Shown: positions 46,138 through 58,223 of the stretch, one piece after another
How the letters are laid out: the number at the start of each line of letters is the position of its first letter
How positions within the stretch are numbered: position 1 is the stretch's first letter
Made by a program: the position numbers and the translations under genes
Assembly: GCA_963942565.1 (NCBI GenBank)
Contig: OZ012686.1
Coordinates: 60,482,904 to 60,546,903 of the forward strand
Source: Maea johnstoni
Lineage: Eukaryota > Annelida > Polychaeta > Spionida > Magelonidae
Direction of reading: 5' to 3'
DNA: 64,000 bases
Notes under the pieces: model-generated
What the model was told of the DNA's origin: nothing
Databases searched by the model: none
Seen by the model: only the letters and a program-made list of their open reading frames with translations

Positions 46138-48152
46138 GGTGCTAAGCTTGTATATCGACCTACCTCAGTTTAGGTTGAGGTGCTTCGCTCCTATGCCCAC
46201 CTACCCCCGTTAAGGCCAAGGTGCTTCACTCGTAGGTCAACCTACCCCAGTTTACTTACTTACTTACTTACTTAGGTGCTACTTAGGTGCTAAGCTCGTA
46301 TATCCACCTACCCCAGTTAAGGCCCCGGTGCTAAGCTCGTATATTCACCTACCCCAGTTTAGGCCGAGGTGCTTTGCTCCTTAGCCCACCTACCCCCGTT
46401 AAGGCCAAGGTGCTTCACTCGTAGGTCAACCTACCCCAGTTTACTTACTTACTTACTTACTTAGGTGCTACTTAGGTGCTAAGCTCGTATATCCACCTAC
46501 CTCAGTTTAGGTTGAGGTGCTTCGCTCCTATGCCCACCTACCCCCGTTAAGGCCAAGGTGCTTCACTAGTAGGTCAACCTACACCAGTTTACTTACTTAC
46601 TTACTTACTTAGGTGCTACTTAGGTGCTAAGCTCGTATATCCACCTACCCCAGTTAAGGCCCCGGTGCTAAGCTCGTATATTCACCTACCCCAGTTTAGG
46701 CCGAGGTGCTTCGCTCCTATGCCCACCTACCCCCGTTAAGGCCAAGGTGCTTCACTCGTAGGTCAACCTACCCCAGTTTACTTACTTACTTACTTACTTA
46801 GGTGCTACTTAGGTGCTAAGCTCGTATATCCACCTACCTCAGTTAAGGTTGAGGTGCTTCGCTCCTATGCCCACCTACCCCCGTTAAGGCCAAGGTGCTT
46901 TACTCGTTGGTCAACCTACCCCAGTTTACTTACTTACTTACTTACTTAGGTGCTACTTAGGTGCTAAGCTCGTATATCCACCTACCCCAGTTAAGGCCCC
47001 GGTGCTAAGCTCGTATATTCACCTACCCCAGTTTAGGCCGAGGTGCTTCGCTCCTATGCCCACCTACCCCCGTTAAGGCCAAGGTGCTTCACTCGTAGGT
47101 CAACCTACCCCAGTTTACTTACTTACTTACTTACTTAGGTGCTACTTAGGTGCTAAGCTCGTATATCCACCTACCTCAGTTTAGGTTGAGGTGCTTCGCT
47201 CCTATGCCCACCTACCCCCATTAAGGCCAAGGTGCTTCACTCGTAGGTCAACCTACCCCAGTTTACTTACTTACTTACTTACTTACTTAGGTGCTACTTA
47301 GGTGCTAAGCTCGCATATCCACCTACCCCAGTTAAGGCCCCGGTGCTAAGCTCGTATATTCACCTACCCCAGTTTAGGCCGAGGTGCTTCGCTCCTATGC
47401 CCACCTACCCCCGTTAAGGCCAAGGTGCTTCACTCGTAGGTCAACCTATCCCAGTTTACTTACTTACTTACTTACTTAGGTGCTACTTAGGTGCTAAGCT
47501 CGTATATCCACCTACCTCAGTTTAGGTTGAGGTGCTTCGCTCCTATGCCAACCTACCCCCGTTAAGGCCAAGGCGCTTCACTCGTAGGTCAACCTACCCC
47601 AGTTTACTTACTTACTTACTTACTTAGGTGCTAAGCTTGTATATCCACCTACCCCAGTTAAGGCCCCGGTGCTAAGCTCGTATATTCACCTACCCCAGTT
47701 TAGGGCGAGGTGCTTCGCTCCTATGCCCACCTACCTCCGTTAAGGCCAAGGTGCTTCACTCGTAGGTCAACCTACCCCAGTTTACTTACTTACTTACTTA
47801 CTTAGGTGCTACTTAGGTGCTAAGCTCGTATATACACCTACCTCAGTTTAGGTTGAGGTGCTTCGCTCCTCTAACCACCTACCCCCGTTAAGGCCAAGGT
47901 GCTTCACTCGTAGGTCAACCTACCCCAGTTTACTTACTTACTTACTTACTTAGGTGCTACTTAGGTGCTAAGCTAGTATATCCACCTGCCCCAGTTAAGG
48001 CCCCGGTGCTAAGCTCGTATATTCACCTACCCCAGTTTAGGCAGAGGTGCTTCGCTCCTATGCCCACCTACCCCCGTTAAGGCCAAGGTGCTTCACTCGT
48101 AGGTCAACCTACCCCAGTTTACTTACTTACTTACTTACTTAGGTGCTACTTA
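46138..48152 (+). repeat. Copy of 19538-21548 (offset 26600)
   Basis: 12 units in the same order, with B* at 47490 corresponding to B* at 20886. Markers: TATCGACC (46138), CTACACCAG (46475), ACTCGTTGG (46812), GCATATCC (47301), TATACACC (47816). Local changes: CTCTAACCACC near 47870, GGGCGAGG in 47627, GCAGAGG in 47964, and ATGCCAACC with AAGGCGC in 47490. Confidence 0.9.
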
Positions 48153-49485
48153 GGTGCTAAGCTCGTATATCCACCTACCTCAGTTTAGGTTGAGGTGCTT
48201 CGCTCCTATGCCCACCTACCCCCGTTAAGGCCAAGGTGCTTTACTCGTTGGTCAACCTACCCCAGTTTACTTACTTAGGTGCTACTTAGGTGCTAAGCTC
48301 GTATATCCACCTACCCCAGTTAAGGCCCCGGTGCTAAGCTCGTATATTCACCTACCCCAGTTTAGGCCGAGGTGCTTCGCTCCTATGCCCACCTACCCCC
48401 GTTAAGGCCAAGGTGCTTCACTCGTAGGTCAACCTACCCCAGTTTACTTACTTACTTACTTACTTAGGTGCTACTTAGGTGCTAAGCTCGTATATCCACC
48501 TACCTCAGTTTAGGTTGAGGTGCTTCGCTCCTATGCCCACCTACCCCCGTTAAGGCCAAGGTGCTTCACTCGTAGGTCAACCTACCCCAGTTTACTTACT
48601 AACTTACTTACTTACTTAGGTGCTACTTAGGTGCTAAGCTCGCATATCCACCTACCCCAGTTAAGGCCCCGGTGCTAAGCTCGTATATTCACCTACCCCA
48701 GTTTAGGCCGAGGTGCTTCGCTCCTATGCCCACCTACCCCCGTTAAGGCCAAGGTGCTTCACTCGTAGGTCAACCTACCCCAGTTTACTTACTTACTTAC
48801 TTACTTAGGTGCTACTTAGGTGCTAAGCTCGTATATCCACCTACCTCAGTTTAGGTTGAGGTGCTTCGCTCCTATGCCAACCTACCCCCGTTAAGGCCAA
48901 GGCGCTTCACTCGTAGGTCAACCTACCCCAGTTTACTTACTTACTTACTTACTTAGGTGCTAAGCTCGTATATCCACCTACCCCAGTTAAGGCCCCGGTG
49001 CTAAGCTCGTATATTCACCTACCCCAGTTTAGGGCGAGGTGCTTCGCTCCTATGCCCACCTACCCCCGTTAAGGCCAAGGTGCTTCACTCGTAGGTCAAC
49101 CTACCCCAGTTTACTTACTTACTTACTTACTTACTTAGGTGCTACTTAGGTGCTAAGCTCGTATATACACCTACCTCAGTTTAGGTTGAGGTGCTTCGCT
49201 CCTATGACCACCTACCCCCGTTAAGGCCAAGGTGCTTCACTCGTAGGTCAACCTACCCCAGTTTACTTACTTACTTACTTACTTAGGTGCTACTTAGGTG
49301 CTAAGCTAGTATATCCACCTACCCCAGTTAAGGCCCCGGTGCTAAGCTCGTATATTCACCTACCCCAGTTTAGGCAGAGGTGATTCGCTCCTATGCCCAC
49401 CTACCCCCGTTAAGGCCAAGGTGCTTCACTCGTAGGTCAACCTACCCCAGTTTACTTACTTACTTACTTACTTAGGTGCTACTTA
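48153..49485 (+). repeat. Tandem copy of 46812-48152 (about 1.34 kb)
   Basis: Repeats ACTCGTTGG (48153), GCATATCC (48630), ATGCCAACC with AAGGCGC and missing m5 (48819), GGGCGAGG (48956), TATACACC (49149) and GCAGAGG (49297) in the same order. The TTAC run after 48153 has only two copies, the shortest in the window. Confidence 0.9.
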
Positions 49486-52124
49486 GGTGCTAAGCTCGTA
49501 TATCCACCTACCTCAGGTTAGGTTGAGGTGCTTCGCTCCTATGCCCACCTACCCCCGTTAAGGCCAAGGTGCTTCACTCGTAGGTCAACCTACCCCAGTT
49601 TACTTACTTACTTACTTACTTAGGTGCAACTTAGGTGCTAAGCTCGTATATCCACCTACCCCAGTTAAGGCCCCGGTGCTAAGCTCGTATATTCACCTAC
49701 CCCAGTTTAGGCCGAGGTGCTTCGCTCCTATGCCCACCTACCCCCGTTAAGGCCAAGGTGCTTCACTCGTAGGTCAACCTACCCCAGTTTACTTACTTAC
49801 TTACTTACTTAGGTGCTACTTAGGTGCTAAGCTCGTATATCCACCTACCTCAGGTTAGGTTGAGGTGCTTCGCTCCTATGCCCACCTACCCCCGTTAAGG
49901 CCAAGGTGCTTCACTCGTAGGTCAACCTACCCCAGTTTACTTACTTACTTACTTACTTAGGTGCTACTTAGGTGCTTAGCTCGTATATCCACCTACCCCA
50001 GTTAAGGCCCCGGTGCTAATCTCGTATATTCACCTACCCCAGTTTAGGCCGAGGTGCTTCGCTCCTATGCCCACCTACCCCCGTTAAGGTCAAGGTGCTT
50101 CACTCGTAGGTCAACCTACCCCAGTTTACTTACTTACTTACTTACTTAGGTGCTACTTAGGTGCTAAGCTCGTATATCCACCTACCTCAGTTTAGGTTGA
50201 GGTGCTTCGCTCCTATGCCCACATAACCCCGTTAAGGCCATGGTGCTTCACTCGTAGGTCAACCTACCCCAGTTTACTTACTTACTTACTTACTTAGGTG
50301 CTACTTAGGTCCTAAGCTCGTATATCCACCTACCCCAGTTAAGGCCCCGGTGCTAAGCTCGTATGTTCACCTACCCCAGTTTAGGCCGAGGTGCTTCGCT
50401 CCTATGCCCACCTACCCCCGTTAAGGCCAAGGTGCTTCACTCATAGGTCAACCTACCCCAGTTTACTTACTTACTTACTTACTTAGGTGCTACTTAGGTG
50501 CTAAGCTCGTATATCCACCTACCTCAGTTTAGGTTGAGGTGCTTCACTCCTATGCCAACCTACCCCCGTTAAGGCCAAGGCGCTTCACTCGTAGGTCAAC
50601 CTACCCCAGTTTACTTACTTACTTACTTACTTAGGTGCTAAGCTCGTATATCCACCTACCCCAGTTAAGGCCCCGGTGCTAAGCTCGTATATTCACCTAC
50701 CCCAGTTTAGGCAGAGGTGCTTCGCTCCTATGCCCACCTACCCCCGTTAAGGCCAAGGTGCTTCACTCGTAGGTCAACCTACCCCAGTTTACTTACTTAC
50801 TTACTTACTTAGGTGCTACTTAGGTGCTAAGCTCGTATATCCACCTACCCCAGTTAAGGCCCCGGTGCTAAGCTCTTATATTCACCTACCCCAGTTTAGG
50901 CCGAGGTGCTTCGCTCCTATGCCCACCTACCCCCGTTAAGGCCAAGGTGCTTCACTCGTAGGTCAACCTACCCCAGTTTACTTACTTACTTACTTACTTA
51001 GGTGCTACTTAGGTGCTAAGCTCGTATATCCACCTACCTCAGGTTAGGTTGAGGTGCTTCGCTCCTATGCCCACCTACCCCCATTAAGGCCAAGGTGCTT
51101 CACTCGTAGGTCAACCTACCCCAGTTTACTTACTTACTTACTTTCTTAGGTGCTACTTAGGTGCTTAGCTCGTATATCCACCTACCCCAGTTAAGGCCCC
51201 GGTGCTAAGCTCGTATATTCACCTACCCCAGTTTAGGCCGAGGTGCTTCGCTCCTATGCCCACCTACCCCCGTTAAGGCCAAGGTGCTTCACTCGTAGGT
51301 CAACCTACCCCAGTTTACTTACTTACTTACTTACTTAGGTGTTACTTAGGTGCTCAGCTCGTATATCCACCTACCTCAGTTTAGGTTGAGGTGCTTCGCT
51401 CCAATGCCCACATACCCCCGTTAAGGCCATGGTGCTTCACTCGTAGGTCAACCTACCCCAGTTTACTTACTTACTTACTTACTTAGGTGCTACTTAGGTG
51501 CTAAGCTCGTATATCCACCTACCCCAGTTAAGGCCCCGGTGCTAAGCTCGTATATTCACCTACCCCAGTTTAGGCCAAGGTGCTTCGCTCCTATGCCCAC
51601 CTACCTCGTTAAGGCCAAGGTGCTTCACTCGTAGGTCAACCTACCCCAGTTTACTTACTTACTTACTTAGGTGCTACTTAGGTGCTAAGCTCGTATATCC
51701 ACCTACCTCAGTTAAGGTTGAGGTGCTTCGCTCCTATGCCCACCTACCCCCGTTAAGGCCAAGGTGCTTCACTCGTAGGTCAACCTACCCCAGTTTACTT
51801 ACTTACTTACTTACTTAGGTGCTACTTAGGTGCTAAGCTTGTATATCCACCTACCTCAGTTTAGGTTGAGGTGCTTCGCTCCTATGCCCACCTACCCCCG
51901 GTAAGGCCAAGGTGCTTCACTCGTAGGTCAACCTACCCCAGTTTACTTACTTACTTACTTACTTAGGTGCTACTTAGGTGCTAAGCTCGTATATCCACCT
52001 ACCTCAGTTAAGGTTGAGGTGCTTCGCTCCTATGCCCACCTACCCCCGTTAAGGCCAAGGTGCTTCACTCGTAGGTCAACCTACCCCAGTTTACTTACTT
52101 ACTTACTTACTTAGGTGCTACTTA
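49486..52124 (+). repeat. Block 49.5-52.1 kb, CAGGTTAGG B units and a B run
   Basis: Unit order B-A-B-A-B-A-B*-A-A-B-A-B-A-B-B-B. CAGGTTAGG B units (49486, 49823, 51012) otherwise occur only in the first 15 kb. The series 49823-50496 (CAGGTTAGG, GTGCTTAGC, CCCACATA with CCATGG) recurs at 51012-51680, offset 1189 at the start. The B units at 51681, 51829, 51977 and 52125 form a run of four, two of them with GTTAAGGTTG. Confidence 0.86.
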
Positions 52125-54853
52125 GGTGCTAAGCTCGTATATCCACCTACCTCAGTTTAGGTTGAGGTGCTTAGCTCCTATGCCTACTTACCCCTGTTAA
52201 GGCCAAAGTGCTTCACTCGTAGGTCATCCTACCCCAGTTTACTTACTTACCTACTTACTTAGGTGCTACTTAGGTGCTAAGCTCGTATATCCACCTACCC
52301 CAGTTAAGGCCCCTGTGCTAAGCTCGTATATTCACCTACCCCAGTTTAGGCCGAGGTGCTTCGCTACTATGCCCACCTACCCCCGTTAAGGCCAAGGTGC
52401 TTCACTCGTAGGTCAACCTACCCCAGTTTACTTACTTACTTACTTACTTAGGTGCTACTTAGGTGCTAAGCTCGTATATCCACCTACCTCAGTTTAGGTT
52501 GAGGTGCTTCGCTCCTATGCCCACCTACCCCCGTTAAGGCCAAGGTGCTTCACTCGTAGGTCAACCTACCCCAGTTTACTTACTTACTTACTTACTTAGG
52601 TGCTACTTAGGTGCTAAGCTCATATATCCACCTACCCCAGTTAAGGCCCCGGTGCTAAGCTCGTATATTCACCTACCCCAGTTTAGGCCGAGGTGCTTCG
52701 CTCCTATGCCCACCTACCCCCGTTAAGGCCAAGGTGCTTCATTCGTAGGTCAACCTACCCCAGTTTACTTACTTACTTACTTACTTAGGTGCTACTTAGG
52801 TGCTAAGCTCGTATATCCACCTACCCCAGTTAAGGCCCCGGTGCTAAGCTCGTATATTCACCTACCCCAGTTTAGGCCGAGGTGCTTCGCTACTATGCCC
52901 ACCTACCCCCGTTAAGGCCAAGGTGCTTCACTCGTAGGTCAACCTACCCCAGTTTACTTACTTACTTACTTACTTAGGTGCTACTTAGGTGCTAAGCTCG
53001 TATATCCACCTACCTCAGTTTAGGTTGAGGTGCTTCGCTCCTATGCCCACCTACCCCCGTTAAGGCCAAGGTGCTTCACTCGTAGGTCAACCTACCCCAG
53101 TTTACTTACTTACTTACTTACTTAGGTGCTACTTAGGTGCTAAGCTCGTATATCCACCTACCTCAGTTTAGGTTGAGGTGCTTCGCTCCTTTGCCTACTT
53201 ACCCCCGTTAAAGCCAAAGTGCTTCACTCGTAGGTCATCCTACCCCAGTTTACTTACTTACCTACTTACTTAGGTGCTACTTAGGTGCTAAGCTCGTATA
53301 TCCACCTACCCCAGTTAAGGCCCCTGTGCTAAGCTCGTATATTCACCTACCCCAGTTTAGGCCGAGGTGCTTCGCTACTATGCCCACCTACCCCCGTTAA
53401 GGCCAAGGTGCTTCACTCGTAGGTCAACCTACCCCAGTTTACTTACTTACTTACTTACTTAGGTGCTACTTAGGTGCTAAGCTCGTATATCCACCTACCT
53501 CAGTTTAGGTTGAGGTGCTTCGCTCCTATGCCCACCTACCCCCGTTAAGGCCAAGGTGCTTCACTCGTAGGTCAACCTACCCCAGTTTACTTACTTACTT
53601 AGGTGCTACTTAGGTGCTAAGCTCGTATATCCACCTACCCCAGTTAAGGCCCCGGTGCTAAGCTCGTATATTCACCTACCCCAGTTTAGGCCGAGGTGCT
53701 TCGCTCCTATGCCCACCTACCCCCGTTAAGGCCAAGGTGCTTCACTCGTAGGTCAACCTACCCCAGTTTACTCACTTACTTACTTACTTAGGTGCTACTT
53801 AGGTGCTAAGCTCGTATATCCACCTACCCCAGTTAAGGCCCCGGTGCTAAGCTCGTATATTCACCTACCCCAGTTTAGGCCGAGGTGCTTCTTTCCTATG
53901 CCCACCTACCCCCGTTAAGGCCAAGGTGCTTCACTCGTAGGTCAACCTACCCCAGTTTACTTACTTACTTACTTACTTAGGTGATACTTAGATGCTAAGC
54001 TCGTATATCCACCTACCTCAGTTTAGGTTGAGGTGCTTCGCTCCTATGCCCACTTACCCCCGTTAAGGCCAAGGTGCTTCACTCGTAGGTCAACCTACCC
54101 AAGTTTACTTACTTACTTACTTACTTAGGTGCTACTTAGGTGCTAAGCTCGTATATCCACCTACCCCAGTTAAGGCCCCGGTGCTAAGCTCGTATATTCA
54201 CCTACCCCAGTTTAGGCTGAGGTGCTTCGCTCCTATGCCCACCTACCCCCGTTAAGGCCAAGGTGCTTCACTCGTAGGTCAACCTACCCCAGTTTACTTA
54301 CTTACTTACTTACTTAGGTGCTACTTAGGTGCTAAGCTCGTATATCCACCTACCTCAGCTTAGGTTGAGGTGCTTCGCTCCTATGCCCACCTACCCCTGT
54401 TAAGGCCAAGGTGCTTCACTCGTAGGTCAACCTACCCCAGTTTACTTACTTACTTACTTACTTAGGTGCTACTTAGGTGCTAAGCTCGTATATCCACCTA
54501 CCCCAGTTAAGGCCCCGGTGCTAAGCTCGTATATTCACCTACCCCAGTTTAGGCCGAGGTGCTTCGCTCCTATGCCCACCTACCCCCGTTAATGCCAAGG
54601 TGCTTCACTCGTAGGTCAACCTACCCCAGTTTACTTACTTACTTACTTACTTAGGTGCTACTTAGGTGCTAAGCTCGTATATCCACCTACCCCAGTTAAG
54701 GCCCCGGTGCTAAGCTCGTATATTCACCTACCCCAGTTTAGGCCGAGGTGCTTCGCTCCTATGCCCACCTACCCCCGTTAAGGCCAAGGTGCTTCACTCG
54801 TAGGTCAACCTACCCCAGTTTACTTACTTACTTACTTACTTAGGTGCTACTTA
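52125..54853 (+). repeat. 1011-bp tandem duplication and flank
   Basis: Six units B-A-B-A-A-B at 52125-53135 are repeated at 53136 onward. Both copies start with GCCTACTTACCC, CCAAAGTGC and GGTCATCC in the B, and CCCCTGTGC with GCTACTATG in the A. Copy 2 has a three-copy TTAC run before 53613. The B at 53991 has a damaged start (GATGCTAAGC after GTGATACTTA). The flank continues A-B-A-A to 54853. Confidence 0.88.
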
Positions 54854-57171
54854 GGTGCTAAGCTCGTATATCCACCTACCTCAGTTTAGGTTGAGGTGCT
54901 TCGCTCCTATGCCCACCTACCCCCGTTAAGGCCAAGGTGCTTCACTCGTAGGTCAACCTTCCCCAGTTTACTTACTTACTTACTTACTTAGGTGCTACTT
55001 AGGTGCTAAGCTCGTATATCCACCTACCTCAGTTTAGGTTGAGGTGCTTCGCTCCTATGCCCACCTACCCCCGTTAAGGCCAAGGTGCTTCACTCGTAGG
55101 TCATCCTACCCCAGTTTAATTACTTACCTACTTACTTAGGTGCTACTTAGGTGCTAAGCTCTCATATCCACCTACCCCAGTTAAGGCCCCTGTGCTAAGC
55201 TCGTATATTCACCTACCCCAGTTTAGGCCGAGGTGTTTCGCTACTATGCCCACCTACCCCCGTTAAGGCCAAGGTGCTTCACTGGTAGGTCAACCTACCC
55301 CAGTTTACTTACTTACTTACTTACTTAGGTGCTACTTAGGTGCTAAGCTCGTATATCCACCTACCTCAGTTTAGGTTGAGGTGCTTCGCTCCTATGCCCA
55401 CCTACCCCCGTTAAGGCCAAGGTGCTTCACTCGTAGGTCAACCTACCCCAGTTTACTTACTTACTTACTTACTTAGGTGCTACTTAGGTGCTAAGCTCGT
55501 ATATCCACCTACCCCGGTTAAGGCCCCGGTGCTAAGCTCGTATATTCACCTACCCCAGTTTAGGCCGAGGTGCTTTGCTCCTATGCCCACCTACCCCCGT
55601 TAAGGCCAAGGTGCTTCACTCGTAGGTCAACCTACCCCAGTTTACTTACTTACTTACTTACTTAGGTGCTACTTAGGTGCTAAGCTCGTATATCCACCTA
55701 CCTCAGTTTAGGTTGAGGTGCTTCGCTCCTATGCCCACTTACCCCCGTTAAGGCCAAGGTGCTTCACTCGTAGGTCAACCTACCCAAGTTTACTTACTTA
55801 CTTACTTACTTAGGTGCTACTTAGGTGCTAAGCTCGTATATCCACCTACCCCAGTTAAGGCCCCGGTGCTAAGCTCGTATATTCACCTACCCCAGTTTAG
55901 GCCGAGGTGCTTCGCTCCTATGCCCACCTACCCCCGTTAAGGCCAAGGTGCTTCACTCGTAGGTCAACCTACCCCAGTTGACTTACTTACTTACTTACTT
56001 AGGTGCTACTTAGGTGCTAAGCTCGTATATCCACCTACCTCAGTTTAGGTTGAGGTGCTTCGCTCCTATGCCCACCTACCCCCGTTAAGGCCAAGGTGCT
56101 TCACTCGTAGGTCAACCTTCCCCAGTTTACTTACTTACTTACTAACTTAGGTGCTACTTAGGTGCTAAGCTCGTATATCCACCTACCTAAGTTTAGGTTG
56201 AGGTGCTTCGCTCCTATGCCCACCTACCCCCGTTAAGGCCAAGGTGCATCACTCGTAGGTCATCCTACCCCAGTTTACTTACTAACCTACTTACTTAGGT
56301 GCTACTTAGGTGCTAAGCTCTTATATCCACCTACCCCAGTTAAGGCCCCTGTGCTAAGCTCGTATATTCACCTACCCCAGTTTAGGCCGAGGTGCTTCGC
56401 TACTATGCCCACCTACCCCCGTTAAGGCCAAGGTGCTTCACTGGTAGGTCAACCTACCCCAGTTTACTTACTTACTTACTTACTTAGGTGCTACTTAGGT
56501 GCTAAGCTCGTATATCCACCTACCTCAGTTTAGGTTGAGGTGCTTCGCTCCTATGCCCACCTACCCCCGTTAAGGCCAAGGTGCTTCACTCGTAGGTCAA
56601 CCTACCCCAGTTTACTTACTTACTTACTTACTTAGGTGCTACTTAGGTGCTAAGCTCGTATATCCACCTACCCCAGTTAAGGCCCCGGTGCTAAGCTCGT
56701 ATATTCACCTACCCCAGTTTAGGCCGAGGTGCTTCGCTCCTATGCCCACCTACCCCCGTTAAGGCCAAGGTGCTTAACTCGTAGGTCAACCTACCCCAGT
56801 TTACTTACTTACTTACTTACTTAGGTGCTACTTAGGTGCTAAGCTCGTATATCCAACTACCCCAGTTAAGGCCCCGGTGCTAAGCTCGTATATTCCCCTA
56901 CCCCAGTTTAGGCCGAGGTGCTTCGCTCCTATGCCCACCTACCCCCGTTAAGGCCAAGGTGCTTAACTCGTAGGTCAACCTACCCCAGTTTACTTACTTA
57001 CTTACTTACTTTGGTGCTACTTAGGTGCTAAGCTCGTATATCCACCTACCTCAGTTTAGGTTGAGGTGCTTCGCTCCTATGCCCACTTACCCCCGTTAAG
57101 GCCAAGGTGCTTCACTCGTAGGTCAACCTACCCAAGTTTACTTACTTACTTACTTACTTAGGTGCTACTTA
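54854..57171 (+). repeat. 1159-bp tandem duplication
   Basis: 54854-56012 (B-B-A-B-A-B-A) and 56013-57171 (B-B-A-B-A-A-B) start with the same B pair (ACCTTCCCC, then GGTCATCC) and the same CCCCTGTGC A unit with CACTGGTAGG. The total length is the same but the unit order differs at the end (B-A against A-B), so copy 2 was rearranged or the match ends there. Confidence 0.84.
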
Positions 57172-58223
57172 GGTGCTAAGCTCGTATATCCACCTACCCC
57201 AGTTAAGGCCCCGGTGCTAAGCTCGTATATTCACCTACCCCAGTTTAGGCCGAGGTGCTTTGCTCCTATGCCCACCTACCCCCGTTAAGGCCAAGGTGCT
57301 TCACTCGTAGGTCAACCTACCCCAGTTTACTTACTTACTTACTTACTTAGGTGCTACTTAGGTGCTAAGCTCGTATATCCACCTACCCCAGTTAAGGCCC
57401 CGGTGCTAAGCTCGTATATTCACCTACCCCAGTTTAGGCCGAGGTGCTTCGCTCCTATGCCCACCTACCCCCGTTAAGGCCAAGGTGCTTCACTCGTAGG
57501 TCAACCTACCCCAGTTTACTTACTTACTTACTTACTTAGGTGCTACTTAGGTGCTAAGCTTGTATATCCACCTACCTCAGTTTAGGTTGAGGTGCTTCGC
57601 TCCTATGCCCACTTACCCCCGTTAAGGCCAAGGTGCTTCACTCGTAGGTCAACCTACCCAAGTTTACTTACTTACTTACTTACTTAGGTGCTACTTAGGT
57701 GCTAAGCTCGTATATCCACCTACCCCAGTTAAGGCCCCTGTGCTAAGCTCGTATATTCACCTACCCAAGTTTAGGCCGAGGTGCTTCGCTCCTATGCCCA
57801 CCTACCCCCGTTAAGGCCAAGGTGCTTCACTCGTAGGTCAACCTACCCCAGTTTACTTACTTACTTACTAACTTAGGTGCTACTTAGGTGCTAAGCTCGT
57901 ATATCCACCTACCTCAGTTTAGGTTGAGGTGCTTCGCTCCTATGCCCACTTACCCCCGTTAAGGCCAAGGTGCTTCACTCGTAGGTCAACCTACCCAAGT
58001 TTACTTACTTCCTTACTTAATTAGGTGCTACTTAGGTGCTAAGCTCGTATATCCACCTACCCCAGTTAAGGCCCCGGTGCTAAGCTCGTATATTCACCTA
58101 CCCCAGTTTAGGCCGAGGTGCTTCGCTCCTATGCCCACCTACCCCCGTTAAGGCCAAGGTGCTTCACTCGTAGGTCAACCTACCCCAGTTTACTTACTTA
58201 CTTACTTACTTACGTGCTACTTA
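57172..58223 (+). repeat. Block 57.2-58.2 kb
   Basis: Unit order A-A-B-A-B-A. B units carry CCCACTTACCCCC with ACCCAAGTTT, a subfamily seen at 44491, 55676, 57024, 57550, 57887, 58602, 60427, 61914 and 63599. The TTAC run before 58035 is interrupted twice (CTTCCTTAC, TTAATTAGG). Confidence 0.86.
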
